From assembly GCF_016765655.2 (NCBI RefSeq), contig NZ_CP086106.1, positions 2,414,501 to 2,478,500 on the forward strand: a DNA stretch of 64,000 nt, read 5' to 3'. Position numbers and translations under genes: made by a program. The notes below the pieces were generated by a model. It was not told the DNA's origin. It did no database searches and was given only the letters and a program-made list of their open reading frames with translations. Below are positions 10,407 through 22,700 of the stretch, piece by piece (position 1 is the first letter of the stretch; each line of letters starts with the position of its first letter). The stretch comes from Skermanella mucosa (lineage in GTDB: Bacteria > Pseudomonadota > Alphaproteobacteria > Azospirillales > Azospirillaceae).

Positions 10407-12037
10407 CAGCCATCGACGGAGAAATCGGCGACGACGACGACCTGCTGTTCGTCGACGAAACGGACGGGGAGGGCGGGGAGGACGAGTCCTCCGCCCTCGA
10501 CAGTCCGACGGCGAACCGCCGCAGGATCAAGCCCTGGAAGGTGATGATCGTCGATGACGACCGGGAGGTCCATGCGATCACCAAGGTGGTCCTCAGCGAC
10601 TTCGTCTTCGACGACCGGCCGCTCGAATTCATCAGCGCCTTCAGCGCGTCGGAGGCCTGCCACCTGATCCTGGAGCATCCCGACACCGCCGTCGTGCTGC
10701 TCGACGTGGTGATGGAGACCGACGACGCGGGGCTGCGCTGCGTCGAGTTCATCCGGCGCACGGCGGGGAACGAGCAGGTCCGGGTCATCCTGCGCACGGG
10801 CCAGCCGGGACAGGCGCCCGAGCGCCAGGTGATCGTCAACTACGATATCAACGACTACAAATCCAAGAGCGAGCTGACGTCCCAGAAGCTGTTCACGGCG
10901 GTAGTCGCGGCCCTGCGGTCGTACCAGCACATCATCAGCATCGACATGAGCCGCCGCGGGCTGGAGAAGATCATCGACGGATCGGCGTCGCTGTTCGAAC
11001 ACCGCTCCATGAGCCAGTTCGTGGAGGGCGTCCTGCTCCAGCTGCGCTCGCTGATCCACGGGGCTACCGGGTCGCTGCTCTGCACCGTCTGCCAGGACGG
11101 CGGCGTGGCGCCGGTAGGCGCGCTCCAGGTGCTGGCCAGCTCGGAAATGCTCGGCGTGGAACCCGGGCAGCCGCTCGAGCGGATCCTTTCGGCCGATGCC
11201 GTCGCCGACATAAGGCGATCCCTCGACGAAGGACGTAACATCTACTGCGCCGACCATAGCGTGATCGTGTTCCGCTCGCGCAACCATTCGACCAGCGTCG
11301 TCTATCTGGAGGGGCATCCGCCCCTGGGCGACCTGGACCGCAACCTGCTGGAAATCTTCTGCGGCAAGGTCGCGATCGCCTTCGACAACGTCTATCTCTA
11401 CGAACAGGTGCTCAATGCCCAGAAGGCGACGGTCTACGCGCTGGGCAAGCTGGCCGAGTTCAAGGACGAGATCACCGGTCACCATGTCCGCCGAATCGAG
11501 CGCCTGACCGGTCTGATCGCGGCGGAACTGAAGGCGCGCGACGCCTTCCCCGACGAGATCGACGACCGCTTCGTCGACCAGATCGGTCTCGCCAGCATCC
11601 TGCACGACGTCGGCAAGGTCGGGCTGCCCGACAGCATCCTGAACAAGCCGGCCCGCCTGACCGAGGAGGAGATGGCCGTGATCCGCCAGCATCCGACGAT
11701 CGGCGGAAACGTCCTGCGGGAAGTCGCCAAGATGGTGCCGGGCCGCAGCTACCTGAGCCTGGGCGCCGAGGTGGCGGAAACCCATCACGAGAAATACGAC
11801 GGAACCGGCTATCCCGCCGGCCTGAAGGGCGATGCGATCCCGGTCAGCGGCAAGATCACCGCCGTCGCCGACGTCTACGACGCCCTGATGCACAAGCGCC
11901 CCTACAAGGAGGCCTGGACCCTCCAGGACACGATCGATCATCTGAAATCCCAGAGCGGCACCCACTTCGACCCTCTGGTGGTCGACGCCTTCCTGACGAT
12001 CCTGGACCGCGGACTGGACGAGGGGGGACTCGGCTGA
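10403..12037 (+). CDS. Response regulator with DUF3369 and HD-GYP c-di-GMP phosphodiesterase
   Basis: A 544-residue protein. After an acidic leader (GDDDDLLF, DGEGGEDE) a receiver domain starts near residue 46 (VMIVDDDREVH), with the predicted phospho-acceptor Asp at about 101 (LLDVVM) and YKSKSEL near its end. A central DUF3369/GAF-like region follows (about 170-340). The C-terminal HD-GYP domain has HD at 401-402 (ILHDVGKVG), HHEKYDGTGYP and the GYP triad near 469-471, so all expected metal and signature residues are present and c-di-GMP hydrolysis is likely. ATG at 10403 overlaps the kinase stop (ATGA); the in-frame TTG at 10388 is less likely. Confidence 0.93.
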
Positions 12038-12103
12038 GGCAGGTACCCTGTGCGGAGGGGCGGCGTCCCGCCGCCCGATCTGCGCGGAATGCGCAGCCGG
12101 TCG

Positions 12104-13306
12104 TCAAACTCCGGTGGGTTGGTCGAGCATCCCGCCCATGACGTCCGCCGGGACCGGCCGGCTGTAATGATAACCCTGGCCGAACGTGCATCCCAGATCC
12201 CGAAGCGGCTGGATCAGGTCGGCCGTCTCGACGCCTTCCGCCACCACCTCCATGCCCATGCGGCGGGCCAGTGTGATGATGGTTTCGACGATGTGATGGG
12301 TGCGTCCCTGTTCGCCCAACGCCCGGACGAACGACTGGTCGATCTTCAGCACGTCGAACGGAAACTTGTGCAGGTAGGAGAGGCTGGAGTAGCCGGTCCC
12401 GAAATCGTCGAGCGCCAGGGTCACGCCGAGGTCCTTGATCCTGCACATGACCTCGTAGGCCTGGTGCGGATCGTGGACCAGCGCCGTCTCGGTCAATTCG
12501 ACCTTCAGCCGCTCGGCGGGAAAACCGGTCATCTCCAACCGCTTCGCCAAACCCTCCACCACGTCCATATCCGTGAAATGCTGCGACGACAGGTTGACGC
12601 TCAGGAAGGGCAGGGGGCGGTCGCCGGCGGTCCGGCGCAGCAACGCGCAGGCATCCGCCATGATGGTCAGATCGATCTGCCGGATCAGGCCGCTCTTCTC
12701 GCTCAGGTCGATGAACTCGCACGGCGGCACCAAGCCGCGGTCGGGATGCCGCCAACGGGCGAGGGCCTCGAACCCGGCGAGTTCGCCGCCCGCGATCGTC
12801 ACGATCGGCTGGAAGAACGGCTCGAACTCCCCGGCGCCGAGGCCCCGTTCCAGGTCGTATTCGCGGTGGATCCAGTTCAGCGCCGACTCGCCGCGCTCCG
12901 TGCCGCCGGTGGGAGCCGATACCACCAGGTGATTCGCCGTCCCCCGGTCCCGGCCCGGCAGGTCGTTGAGAAGGCCGATCTGCGCCTGCCTGAACCGGCT
13001 GATCAGGCTGCCGAGCAACTGCCCGACGATCGGCTCGACTTCCTGAATGCGTCGCTTAAGCTGGTCCCGCCGGATGATCAGCACCTCCGTCTCTTCCGTC
13101 GCCCGGGCGGCGGCCGACCGGACGCTGTCGTCAAGCACCGCCATCTCGCCGAAGATCTCGCCCCGGCCGAGCGTCGCCAGCGTGATGTGGGTCTGGTCCC
13201 TGGTGGCGCAGATCTCGACCTGTCCCCGCTCGACGATATAGGCGCAGTCGGCCGGCTGTCCCTCGAAGAAGATCGTTGCACCTGGTCGAAACGTCTTGCG
13301 GATCAA
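12104..13306 (-). CDS. cNMP-binding domain / EAL c-di-GMP phosphodiesterase
   Basis: A 400-residue soluble protein. Residues 1-115 are a cyclic-nucleotide-binding/CRP-like domain with a phosphate-binding-cassette-like FGEMAVLDDSVRSAAARA (52-69). Residues about 155-395 are an EAL domain: E180-A181-L182 in FEALARWRHP, NLSSQ, ELTETA, DDFGTGYSS, KIDQSF and AEGVE. The catalytic set looks complete, so hydrolysis of c-di-GMP is expected, perhaps gated by a cyclic nucleotide. The start is TTG at 13306 after GGAG on the minus strand. It faces the HD-GYP gene tail to tail with 66 bases between stops. No GGDEF cyclase is present in the window. Confidence 0.9.
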   Translation of the reverse strand: MIRKTFRPGATIFFEGQPADCAYIVERGQVEICATRDQTHITLATLGRGEIFGEMAVLDDSVRSAAARATEETEVLIIRRDQLKRRIQEVEPIVGQLLGSLISRFRQAQIGLLNDLPGRDRGTANHLVVSAPTGGTERGESALNWIHREYDLERGLGAGEFEPFFQPIVTIAGGELAGFEALARWRHPDRGLVPPCEFIDLSEKSGLIRQIDLTIMADACALLRRTAGDRPLPFLSVNLSSQHFTDMDVVEGLAKRLEMTGFPAERLKVELTETALVHDPHQAYEVMCRIKDLGVTLALDDFGTGYSSLSYLHKFPFDVLKIDQSFVRALGEQGRTHHIVETIITLARRMGMEVVAEGVETADLIQPLRDLGCTFGQGYHYSRPVPADVMGGMLDQPTGV

Positions 13307-13601
13307 GGGAGGGTCTCCACGAAGGGCCGCCGGCTGCCGAACCGAAACGAACCATTTTCAGGAAAATACGGCTTAATCCAGTTTTTGTAAAGGCAAGCCA
13401 TGCCGGTCAAATAATCCGATCGACCGAAACCGATCGTTTGCAAGCCAAGCGGAGTGTTCCATTCGTAACAACGTGAGAACGCCGCTTCATGCCTTGGATT
13501 TCTCTTATGCAATATACATATCAGCGCACGTACCCAGAGTAAGCGTGCTTGCATGTTGGTTAGACCCGCTTTGATAAGTAACCTCTATCAGGGAGCTGAC
13601 G

Positions 13602-13826
13602 ATGGCCGCGATCGAAAGCCTTAAAGCGATTCTCGACAAGACCTATGAGGGTATGACGCCGAAGCAGCTGATGGCCCAATCCCCAGCCGCCCTTGCGGGC
13701 GTCACCGAGAGCGACGCCCTTAAACTCAAGGAAGCCTTCGGTATCGACACGATCGAGGAATTGGCGACGTGCAAATACTTCCTGTGGGCCCAGGCGCTCC
13801 ACGTCCTGGCTAAAACCGAGAAGTAA
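13602..13826 (+). CDS. Small helical protein, helix-hairpin-helix-like, function unknown
   Basis: A 74-residue protein (starts MAAIESLKAILDKTYEG) with a good ribosome site (GGGAG) before ATG 13602. The middle, SPAALAGVTESDALKLKEAF with following GIDTIEELA, resembles the helix-hairpin-helix seen in RadA/Rad51 N-termini and similar DNA- or protein-binding modules. There is no signal peptide or membrane segment. A possible promoter is TTGCAT (13549-13554) with TGATAA 17 bases later. It is monocistronic and followed by a GC-rich hairpin. I do not recognise a named family. Confidence 0.75.
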   Translation: MAAIESLKAILDKTYEGMTPKQLMAQSPAALAGVTESDALKLKEAFGIDTIEELATCKYFLWAQALHVLAKTEK

Positions 13827-13864
13827 GCGTTATCCCGCCATGGCCGGGTAGGACGCCGGGGCGG

Positions 13865-13880
13865 GGTCCGCCGCCGGACC
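13865..13880 (+). terminator. Hairpin after the 74-residue protein gene
   Basis: GGTCCG-CCGC-CGGACC is a perfect 6-bp stem 38 bases after the stop, followed by further CCATGG repeats but no T-run. It may be a weak terminator. Confidence 0.35.
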
Positions 13881-14021
13881 GGCTGCCATGGCATGGCCAT
13901 GGTGTCTGAAGATTGGATGACGGTTTCAGATTTGTAATATTGGTTCGGAAGAAAATGGTGGCATTCCGCCTATTGCCGGTTTTATCTCTCCTGGTCGCAC
14001 ATCCCCGTAGGAAGCCAGGAA

Positions 14022-14933
14022 ATGCCGTCCACACCCAGAAGGCCCGACACACCTAACCGGCTGCCGGCGCTTCCGCCCGGAGTGGCATCGCCCTTCCACT
14101 ATGCTTCGCTGTCCAGCTGCATGGTCCATTACCTTGTCGATCCCGTCAGGGTGATGGATCTTTTCAAGGGGAGCGGGCTGCGGCCCGCCATTTTCGGCGA
14201 CGGCGCCTCGGTCAGCTACGGCTTCCATGTCCATAGCGCTTTCCGATCGGCCGGGCTGAACCTGCCGCCCGAGCAATGGTCACCGTCGGCGGCCGGGATC
14301 GTCCAGGAGCTGGAACTGAGCATCGTGGCCTGTCCGGAAGGTCGCGGGGACGAGATTCCGGACATCACCTTCGATCAGTGGCTGATGGGCGACGAGCAGA
14401 CGAAGCTGCTTGGAAACCACCGCCTGTTCATGCCGTGCGATGATCCGGCAGCCGTCGCGGTCGGCAGGGAGCTGTTCGGCGATCCGGTTTTCAAGACCGG
14501 CTTCCTGGTCAACCTGCCGGCGCCGAACCCGGTCCGCGACGGCATGGCCGCGGCCGCCGAGATTGAGTGGATGCAGACCTGGGGGTTCCGGGTCAACGAT
14601 CCCGACGACCCGGCCGAGTTCATCTTCACCGCTCTGATCGACACCACCGGCTTGGCCCCGCTTCCCGGCATGATTTCCCCCGTCAGCCGGTACGGGGTGT
14701 CCGCGGCCGGCCCCGTCGGCTGCCGCTGGAGCGTCACCCGGCCGTTCGACACCTTTTTCATCGCCGACGCCGGACCGGCGGATCGGGTCCGGCTGACATA
14801 CGGCGCCAGCCCCCATCCGATGGGCATCGTCATGCGGGACCTTTTGGAGGGAACCCCGGCCTACGCGATCCAGACCTTCCAGTCCGACCCGGTGGCAGTC
14901 CGGAACCGGCCCTATTTCCTGAAGCCCGTCTGA
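14022..14933 (+). CDS. Uncharacterised protein, possibly acetoacetate-decarboxylase fold
   Basis: A 303-residue soluble protein I cannot name. It has no signal peptide or membrane helix. The pattern of short beta-rich blocks, with AVAVGRELFGDPVFKTGF near residues 145-163 followed by LVNLPAPN, is loosely like the GRE..G.PK segment of acetoacetate-decarboxylase-fold proteins. The catalytic Lys cannot be confirmed. The stretch SLSSCMVHYLVDPVRV near the N-terminus and the Pro-rich first 25 residues are other visible features. ATG at 14022 has an AGGA site. It lies 87 bases upstream of the thiC riboswitch in the same direction but is probably a separate transcript. Confidence 0.7.
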   Translation: MPSTPRRPDTPNRLPALPPGVASPFHYASLSSCMVHYLVDPVRVMDLFKGSGLRPAIFGDGASVSYGFHVHSAFRSAGLNLPPEQWSPSAAGIVQELELSIVACPEGRGDEIPDITFDQWLMGDEQTKLLGNHRLFMPCDDPAAVAVGRELFGDPVFKTGFLVNLPAPNPVRDGMAAAAEIEWMQTWGFRVNDPDDPAEFIFTALIDTTGLAPLPGMISPVSRYGVSAAGPVGCRWSVTRPFDTFFIADAGPADRVRLTYGASPHPMGIVMRDLLEGTPAYAIQTFQSDPVAVRNRPYFLKPV

Positions 14934-15020
14934 GGAAGTCCCTCTGTGGACGTGAGGCTCGACCTTTCCGCGATTGGCGGCTTGACAAGCGGCAGGGATG
15001 CCGTGAGGATCGGCGTATTC

Positions 15021-17019
<1,999 letters not shown>

Positions 17020-17093
17020 CGGGAACGTTGCGTGGGACCTTCAATCGGTATAAATTCCTTATTCCATGAACATCGTTCCTAAGGAGTTGTGCC

Positions 17094-17834
17094 ATGCAGT
17101 TCCCGTCCCGCGCAGCATCCCCATCCCCGGCAGCGGGGCCGTCACGCTCCGCTGCCGCCCCCTCGATCGTCCTGACCCTGCGCCAGGAGGCGTTCTGCGC
17201 CGCCATGGCCCTCGGGGTCGGGGGCGCGGAGGCGGCCCGCCGGGCCGGCTACTCTCCCAACGGCGCCAAGCAGCGCGCCACCCTGCTGATGCGCCTGCCG
17301 GAAATCCGCGTCCGCATCGACCAGATAAGGACGGCGAGCAGCGCCCATCGGCAACTCCGCCTGGACGATGCCGTCGCCGTGGTCAGCGAGATCCTGGACG
17401 GAGCCCTGGAGGGGAAAAGCTTCGGCCTCGCCTTGAAAGCGGTGGAATTCCGCCTGAAGCTGGAGGGCATCATTCAGGACAAGCGGATCGCCCATCATTA
17501 TCATCTGGACGTGGCCCATCCCGACGCCGACCTTGAGCGACTGGACTGCGATCCGGAAGAGGAACTTGATCATATCCGCGTCCCCGCTCCGGCCGAGGCT
17601 CCGGCACCCGCGCCGACACCTGGCCCGGCACCCGTCATGTCCGACGCTTCCCCGCCCGCAGTACCTGCTCCCGCTCCCGGCGTGGAGGCGGTGACCAAGG
17701 ATGACCTTCGGGTCCAGCGGAGGATGACCCGGCGCTTTGGCGACCTTCCCTCGACCACCGCCCTGTCCACCATGCCCGACCTGATCCCGGGCCCGAGGTC
17801 CGGAAGCGTCACGCCCGGGCTTGTAGCCGCCTGA
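17094..17834 (+). CDS. Terminase small-subunit-like DNA-binding protein, orphan
   Basis: A 246-residue protein. Residues about 25-75 (LTLRQEAFCAAMALGVGGAE, then AARRAGYSPNGAKQRATLL) match the helix-turn-helix DNA-recognition region of phage terminase small subunits (Terminase_2 type). The remainder is Pro/Ala-rich (APAEAPAPAPTPGPAP), then a basic stretch DLRVQRRMTRRFGD. AAGGAG precedes ATG 17094. No large terminase, portal, capsid or integrase gene is nearby, so this is not a prophage; it is either a relic or a host-adapted DNA-binding protein. TATAAA at 17049-17054 may be a -10 element. Confidence 0.75.
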   Translation: MQFPSRAASPSPAAGPSRSAAAPSIVLTLRQEAFCAAMALGVGGAEAARRAGYSPNGAKQRATLLMRLPEIRVRIDQIRTASSAHRQLRLDDAVAVVSEILDGALEGKSFGLALKAVEFRLKLEGIIQDKRIAHHYHLDVAHPDADLERLDCDPEEELDHIRVPAPAEAPAPAPTPGPAPVMSDASPPAVPAPAPGVEAVTKDDLRVQRRMTRRFGDLPSTTALSTMPDLIPGPRSGSVTPGLVAA

Positions 17835-17924
17835 GCGGCCGAAATCCTCGCTTCCATCCCGCGCCCAAGCCCGCGCCCAAGAGGGAGCATTGACAGGGCC
17901 GGGGCCTGCCGCCGATAGTGCGCC

Positions 17925-18131
17925 CGCTCGATGGTGCCGGGCGGCTTGCCGCCGCCAGGCCGCCAAGAGGGAATCCGGTGGGGGCGCGTCAGGTTGCCCG
18001 AGTCCGGAGCTGCCCCCGCAACTGTAAGCGGCGAGCGGGTGTCGTCCACTTCAAGCCACTGGTGCCCCACGGCATCCGGGAAGGCGCTGGCGCCCGCATG
18101 GACCCGCGAAGCCAGGAGACCTGCCGTCGAG
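17925..18131 (+). ncRNA. Cobalamin riboswitch 1
   Basis: Conserved elements in order: AAGAGGGAATCCGGTG, GCTGCCCCCGCAACTGTAAG, AAGCCACTG, CCGGGAAGGCG and the B12 box AGCCAGGAGACCTGCCG. It begins about 257 bases before the cobU ATG and should down-regulate the cobU-cobW-cobN-cobO-cobQ run when adenosylcobalamin is high. The cobU ribosome site (18171-18175) is only about 40 bases past the B12 box, which fits translational control. Confidence 0.95.
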
Positions 18132-18181
18132 CGCCGTCGTTTCAATCGCGGCCGGGCGGGGTGCACCGGCGGAGGTGGGGC

Positions 18182-18730
18182 ATGATGTCGATTCCAGGAG
18201 ACCCCTCGGGGGCGCCGCCCGGCGTTACCCTCGTCCTAGGCGGCGCCCGGTCGGGCAAGAGCCGCTTCGCCGAAGCCATGGCCGAGCGGGCGCCGCGCCC
18301 GGTCTACCTCGCGACCGGAAGGGCGTGGGACAACGAGATGGCCAGCCGCATCGACGAGCACCGCGACAGGCGCGGTCCGCGCTGGACCACGGTCGAGGAA
18401 CCGCTCGACCTCGCCGGCACCCTGCCGGGCCTCGCGTCGCCCGACGCGGTCGTGCTGGTCGATTGCCTGACCCTGTGGGTCACCAACCTGATGCTGGAGG
18501 AGCGCGACGTCGCGCACGAGACCCGCGGCCTCGTCGAATGCCTGCCTGCCCTGGCCGGCCCCGTGGTGTTCGTCTCCAACGAGGTCGGGCTCGGTATCGT
18601 GCCGGACAACGCCATGGCGCGGGCGTTCCGCGACCATGCCGGCCGGCTCCACCAGGAGGTGGCGGCGGTGGCCGACAGCGTCTATCTCCTGGTCGCGGGA
18701 CTGCCCGTGACCGTCAAAAGCAACCGTTAG
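18182..18730 (+). CDS. cobU: Adenosylcobinamide kinase / adenosylcobinamide-phosphate guanylyltransferase
   Basis: A 182-residue bifunctional enzyme of the nucleotide-loop assembly branch (also called CobP). It has the P-loop [12 protein letters not shown], the RIDEHRDRR block, [10 protein letters not shown] and [16 protein letters not shown] at 18182 follows GGAGG with 6-base spacing; a second in-frame ATG is next to it. It is the first gene after cobalamin riboswitch 1 and is followed 9 bases later by cobW. Confidence 0.95.
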   Translation: MMSIPGDPSGAPPGVTLVLGGARSGKSRFAEAMAERAPRPVYLATGRAWDNEMASRIDEHRDRRGPRWTTVEEPLDLAGTLPGLASPDAVVLVDCLTLWVTNLMLEERDVAHETRGLVECLPALAGPVVFVSNEVGLGIVPDNAMARAFRDHAGRLHQEVAAVADSVYLLVAGLPVTVKSNR

Positions 18731-18739
18731 GAACCTTCC

Positions 18740-19771
18740 TTGAGCACCAAGATCCCCGCGACGGTCATCACCGGCTTCCTCGGCGCCGGCAAGACCAGCC
18801 TGGTCCGCCACCTGATCGAGAACGCCCGCGGCCGCCGGCTGGCCCTGATCATCAACGAGTTCGGCGACCTGGGCGTCGACCGCGAGCTCCTGGCCGGCTG
18901 CGGCGTCGAGAACTGCCGGGAGGAGGACATCGTCGAGCTGACCAACGGCTGCATCTGCTGCACCGTCGCCGACGATTTCCTGCCGACCATCGAGAAGCTG
19001 CTGAACCAGCCGCAGCCGCCCGACCATATCGTGATCGAAACGTCCGGCCTCGCGCTGCCCAAGCCGCTGGTCAAGGCGTTCGCCTGGCCGGAGATCCGCA
19101 CCCGCGTGACCGTCGACGGCGTGATCGCCGTGATCGACGCCGAGGCCGTCGCCGCCGGCCGTTTCGCCAGCGACCCGGAAGCCGTGCAGGCGGCGCGCGA
19201 CGCCGACGACTCCCTGGACCACGAAAGCCCGCTGGAGGAGCTGTTCGAGGAGCAGGTCCAGTGCGCCGACATGGTCGTCCTCAACAAGGCCGACCGGGTC
19301 GATGCCGCCACGCTGGAGGCGGTGACCGCGACCGTCGCCAAGCATCTGCGCCCCGCCGTCAAGACGGTGGTGTCGGTCCAGGGCGGCATCGATCCGTTGG
19401 TCCTGCTGGGCCTGGGCGCCGCGGCGGAGGACGACCTGGACAGCCGCCCGTCCCACCACGAGCTGGAGGGTGAGGACCACGACCATGACGATTTCGACAG
19501 CTTCGTGATCGGCCTCGGCACGGTGGAGACTCCGGAAGCGGTCGAGGCGCGCATCCTGGCCGCTGTCGCCGCCCACGACATCCTTCGGATCAAGGGCTTC
19601 CTGGATGTGGCCGGCAAGCCCATGCGCCACGTGGTGCAGGGCGTCGGCGACCGTATCCAGCGCTACTACGACCGGCGCTGGAAGCCGGAGGAGGAGCGCC
19701 GGAGCGAGTTGGTGGTGATCGGTCAGCGCGGGCTCGACCGGGCGGCGGTCGAATCCATCCTGCGCGGCTGA
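18740..19771 (+). CDS. cobW: CobW-family GTPase (G3E metallochaperone)
   Basis: 343 residues. N-terminal GTPase with Walker A GFLGAGKTSL, the metal-site motif CICCTV near residue 74, and a conserved NKADR. A His/Asp-rich loop (EGEDHDHDDFDSF, near residue 243) separates it from the C-terminal CobW domain. The start is TTG at 18740 after TAGGAA. In cob clusters CobW is thought to deliver cobalt to the cobaltochelatase, which fits its place just 6 bases before cobN. Confidence 0.95.
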   Translation: MSTKIPATVITGFLGAGKTSLVRHLIENARGRRLALIINEFGDLGVDRELLAGCGVENCREEDIVELTNGCICCTVADDFLPTIEKLLNQPQPPDHIVIETSGLALPKPLVKAFAWPEIRTRVTVDGVIAVIDAEAVAAGRFASDPEAVQAARDADDSLDHESPLEELFEEQVQCADMVVLNKADRVDAATLEAVTATVAKHLRPAVKTVVSVQGGIDPLVLLGLGAAAEDDLDSRPSHHELEGEDHDHDDFDSFVIGLGTVETPEAVEARILAAVAAHDILRIKGFLDVAGKPMRHVVQGVGDRIQRYYDRRWKPEEERRSELVVIGQRGLDRAAVESILRG

Positions 19772-19777
19772 GCCGCC

Positions 19778-22700
19778 ATGCATCTGCTGGCCGCCCAGCC
19801 CGGCACCGTCTCCGACGGCAGCGAGGCCGTCGATCTCGGCCAGACCGCGGGCGACATCGTCTTCCTGTCGGCCGCCGACACCGAACTCGCCTGCCTGGCC
19901 TCGGCCCATGACAGGCTCGGGCCCGGCTTCCCTAGCCTGCGCCTCGCCAGCCTGCTCCAGCTCGGCCATAACCTCTCGATCGACATCCACGTCGAGCGGG
20001 TCGTCTCGAAGGCGAAACTGGTGTTGGTCCGCCTGCTGGGGGGAGAGCGCTACTGGCCCTACGGGATCGAGCAGGTGGCGGACGCCTGCCGGCGCGGCGG
20101 CATCCCGCTGGCGGTGCTGCCGGGCGACGACCAGCCCGACCCGGACTTGGCCCGTTTCTCGACCCTTCCGGGCGATGCGGTCCATCGGCTGTGGCAGTAC
20201 TGCGTCCAGGGCGGCGTCGAGAATGCCGCCGGGTTGCTGCGCTACGCGGCATCGCTCATCGGCCGGGGCGGCGACGGTTGGCGGGAGCCGATGCCGCTGA
20301 TGCGGGCCGGGATCTACTGGCCGGGACGCGACCGACCGGGGCTCGACGACCTGCGCCGGGCCTGGACGCCGGGCGCTCCCGTGGCGGCCATCCTGTTCTA
20401 CCGCGCGCTGGAGCAGGCGGCCAACACGGCCGTCACCGACGCGCTGATAGACGCCCTGCGCGGGGCCGGGGTCAACGCCCTGCCGATCGCGACCACCAGC
20501 CTCAAGGAGAAGGTCGCGGCCGGCATCGTCGCCGACCTGCTGGCGCGGGCGGAACCCGACGTGATCCTCAACGCGACCTCCTTCGCCGTGTCCCAGCCGG
20601 GAGCGGCGCGGTCGGCGACCCCGTTCGACGGCTCGGACTGCCCGGTTTTCCAGGTCGTCTTCTCCGGCGGGTCGGAGGCGGCGTGGCGTGGCGGCACGAC
20701 CGGCCTGTCCGCCCGCGACATCGCCATGAACGTGGCCCTGCCGGAGGTGGACGGCCGCCTGATCACCCGCGCCGTCAGCTTCAAGGCGGAGGCCCGGCGC
20801 CACGAGGCGACCCAGAGCTGGGTGCTGTCCTACAGGCCGGTCACCGACCGCGTTGGTTTCGTGGCGGCCCTGGCGGCCTCCTGGGCGCGGCTGCGCCGCA
20901 CGCCGCCGGCCGAGCGCCGCGTCGCGGTCATCATGGCGAACTACCCGAACCGCGACGGCCGCCTTGCCAACGGCGTCGGCCTCGACACGCCGGCGGGCGT
21001 CGCGCGGTCGCTCCGGACACTGGCTGGGGCGGGCTACGCGGTCACCGGGGCGCCGCCGGATTCCGCCGCGCTGATGGAGCGGATCGGCGCCGGCGTGACC
21101 AACGACCTGTCAGCGCTGGACCGGCGCACGGTCTCCGAGACGCTGTCCCTGGGCGCCTACCGTACGTTCTTCGCGGCCTTGCCGGAAGCCGTCCGTACCG
21201 CGGTCACGGGGCGCTGGGGCGCCGCGGAGGAGGACCCGTACGTGCGGGACGGGCGGTTCCTGCTGCCCGCGATCCGGTTCGGCAACGTCGCCGTCGCGAT
21301 CCAGCCGGCGCGGGGCTACCAGATCGATCCGTCCAAGACCTACCACGACCCCGACCTGGTGCCACCGCACGCCTACCTGGCCTTCTACGCCTGGGTCCGC
21401 CGGGCGTTCGACGCCCACGCCGTCGTCCATTTCGGCAAGCACGGCAATCTGGAATGGCTGCCGGGCAAGTCGCTGGCCCTGTCGGAGGAGTGCTTTCCGG
21501 AAGTGGCGCTGGGACCCGTCCCGCACCTTTATCCATTTATCGTCAACGATCCCGGCGAGGGGACCCAGGCCAAGCGCCGGGCCGCCGCCGTCATCATCGA
21601 CCACCTGACCCCGCCGCTGACCCGGGCGGAGAGCTACGGCCCGCTCCGCGAGCTGGAAATGCTGGTGGACGAGTATTACGAGGCGGCCGGCGTCGATCCG
21701 CGCCGCATCGCCGTCCTGCGCGAGCGCATCCTTGAACTCAGCGCCGCGACCGGCCTGGACGTGGATTGCGGCGTCAGCCGGGACGACGAGCCGCAGGAGG
21801 CCCTGGCGAAGCTCGACAGCCATTTGTGCGAGCTGAAGGAACTCCAGATCCGCGACGGCCTCCATGTCTTCGGGGAGGCTCCCGAGGGCGGCCTGCTGAC
21901 CGACCTGCTGGTGGCGCTGACCCGGCTACCCCGCGGCAAGGGGGAGGGGCGGGACGCCTCGCTGATCCGAGCGCTGGCGGCGGACCTGGAGTTGGGCTTC
22001 GATCCGCTGGATTGCGCCATGGCCGAGCCCTGGACGGGTCCGCGCCCGGCCGCCCTCGACACCGGCGGTGTCTGGCGCAGCCACGGCGACACCGTGGAAC
22101 GGCTGGAGGAACTGGCCCGGCGGCTGGTCGCCGGCGATGCCGTTGCGGAGCCGGAATGGACCCGCGCCGGCATCGTCCTGGATTACATCCTGTCGGACCT
22201 TAAGCCGACCGTCGCCGCCTGCGGCGCCGCCGAACTGGAAGGCCTCCTGCGGGGGCTGGACGGCCGGTTCGTGGAGCCCGGCCCCTCCGGTGCCCCGACC
22301 CGCGGCCGGCCGGAGGTCCTGCCGACCGGGCGCAACTTCTATTCCGTCGATACCCGCGCCGTGCCCACGCCCGCCGCCTGGCACCTGGGCTGGAAATCCG
22401 CCTCCCGCGTGGTCGATCGTTACCTCCAGGAGAACGGCGACTATCCCCGCACCATGGCGCTATCGGCCTGGGGAACCGCCAACATGCGGACCGGCGGCGA
22501 CGACATCGCCCAGGCGCTGGCCCTGATGGGAGCCCGGCCAACCTGGGACACCGGCACGGGCCGGGTGACCGGGTTCGAGATCATGCCGGCCGGCGTGCTG
22601 GACCGGCCGCGCGTGGACGTGACGCTCCGCGTCTCCGGTTTCTTCCGCGACGCCTTCCCCGCCCAGATGGATCTGGTGGACAGCGCCGCCCGGGCGATCG

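Noticed and set aside
17094..17834. Prophage remnant around the terminase-like gene
   Set aside because: No integrase, attachment repeats, capsid, portal or large terminase genes flank it.
18236..20803. Very long minus-strand open frame (855 codons) opposite cobU-cobW-cobN
   Set aside because: GC-rich shadow of three strongly conserved genes on the plus strand; its translation has no family features.
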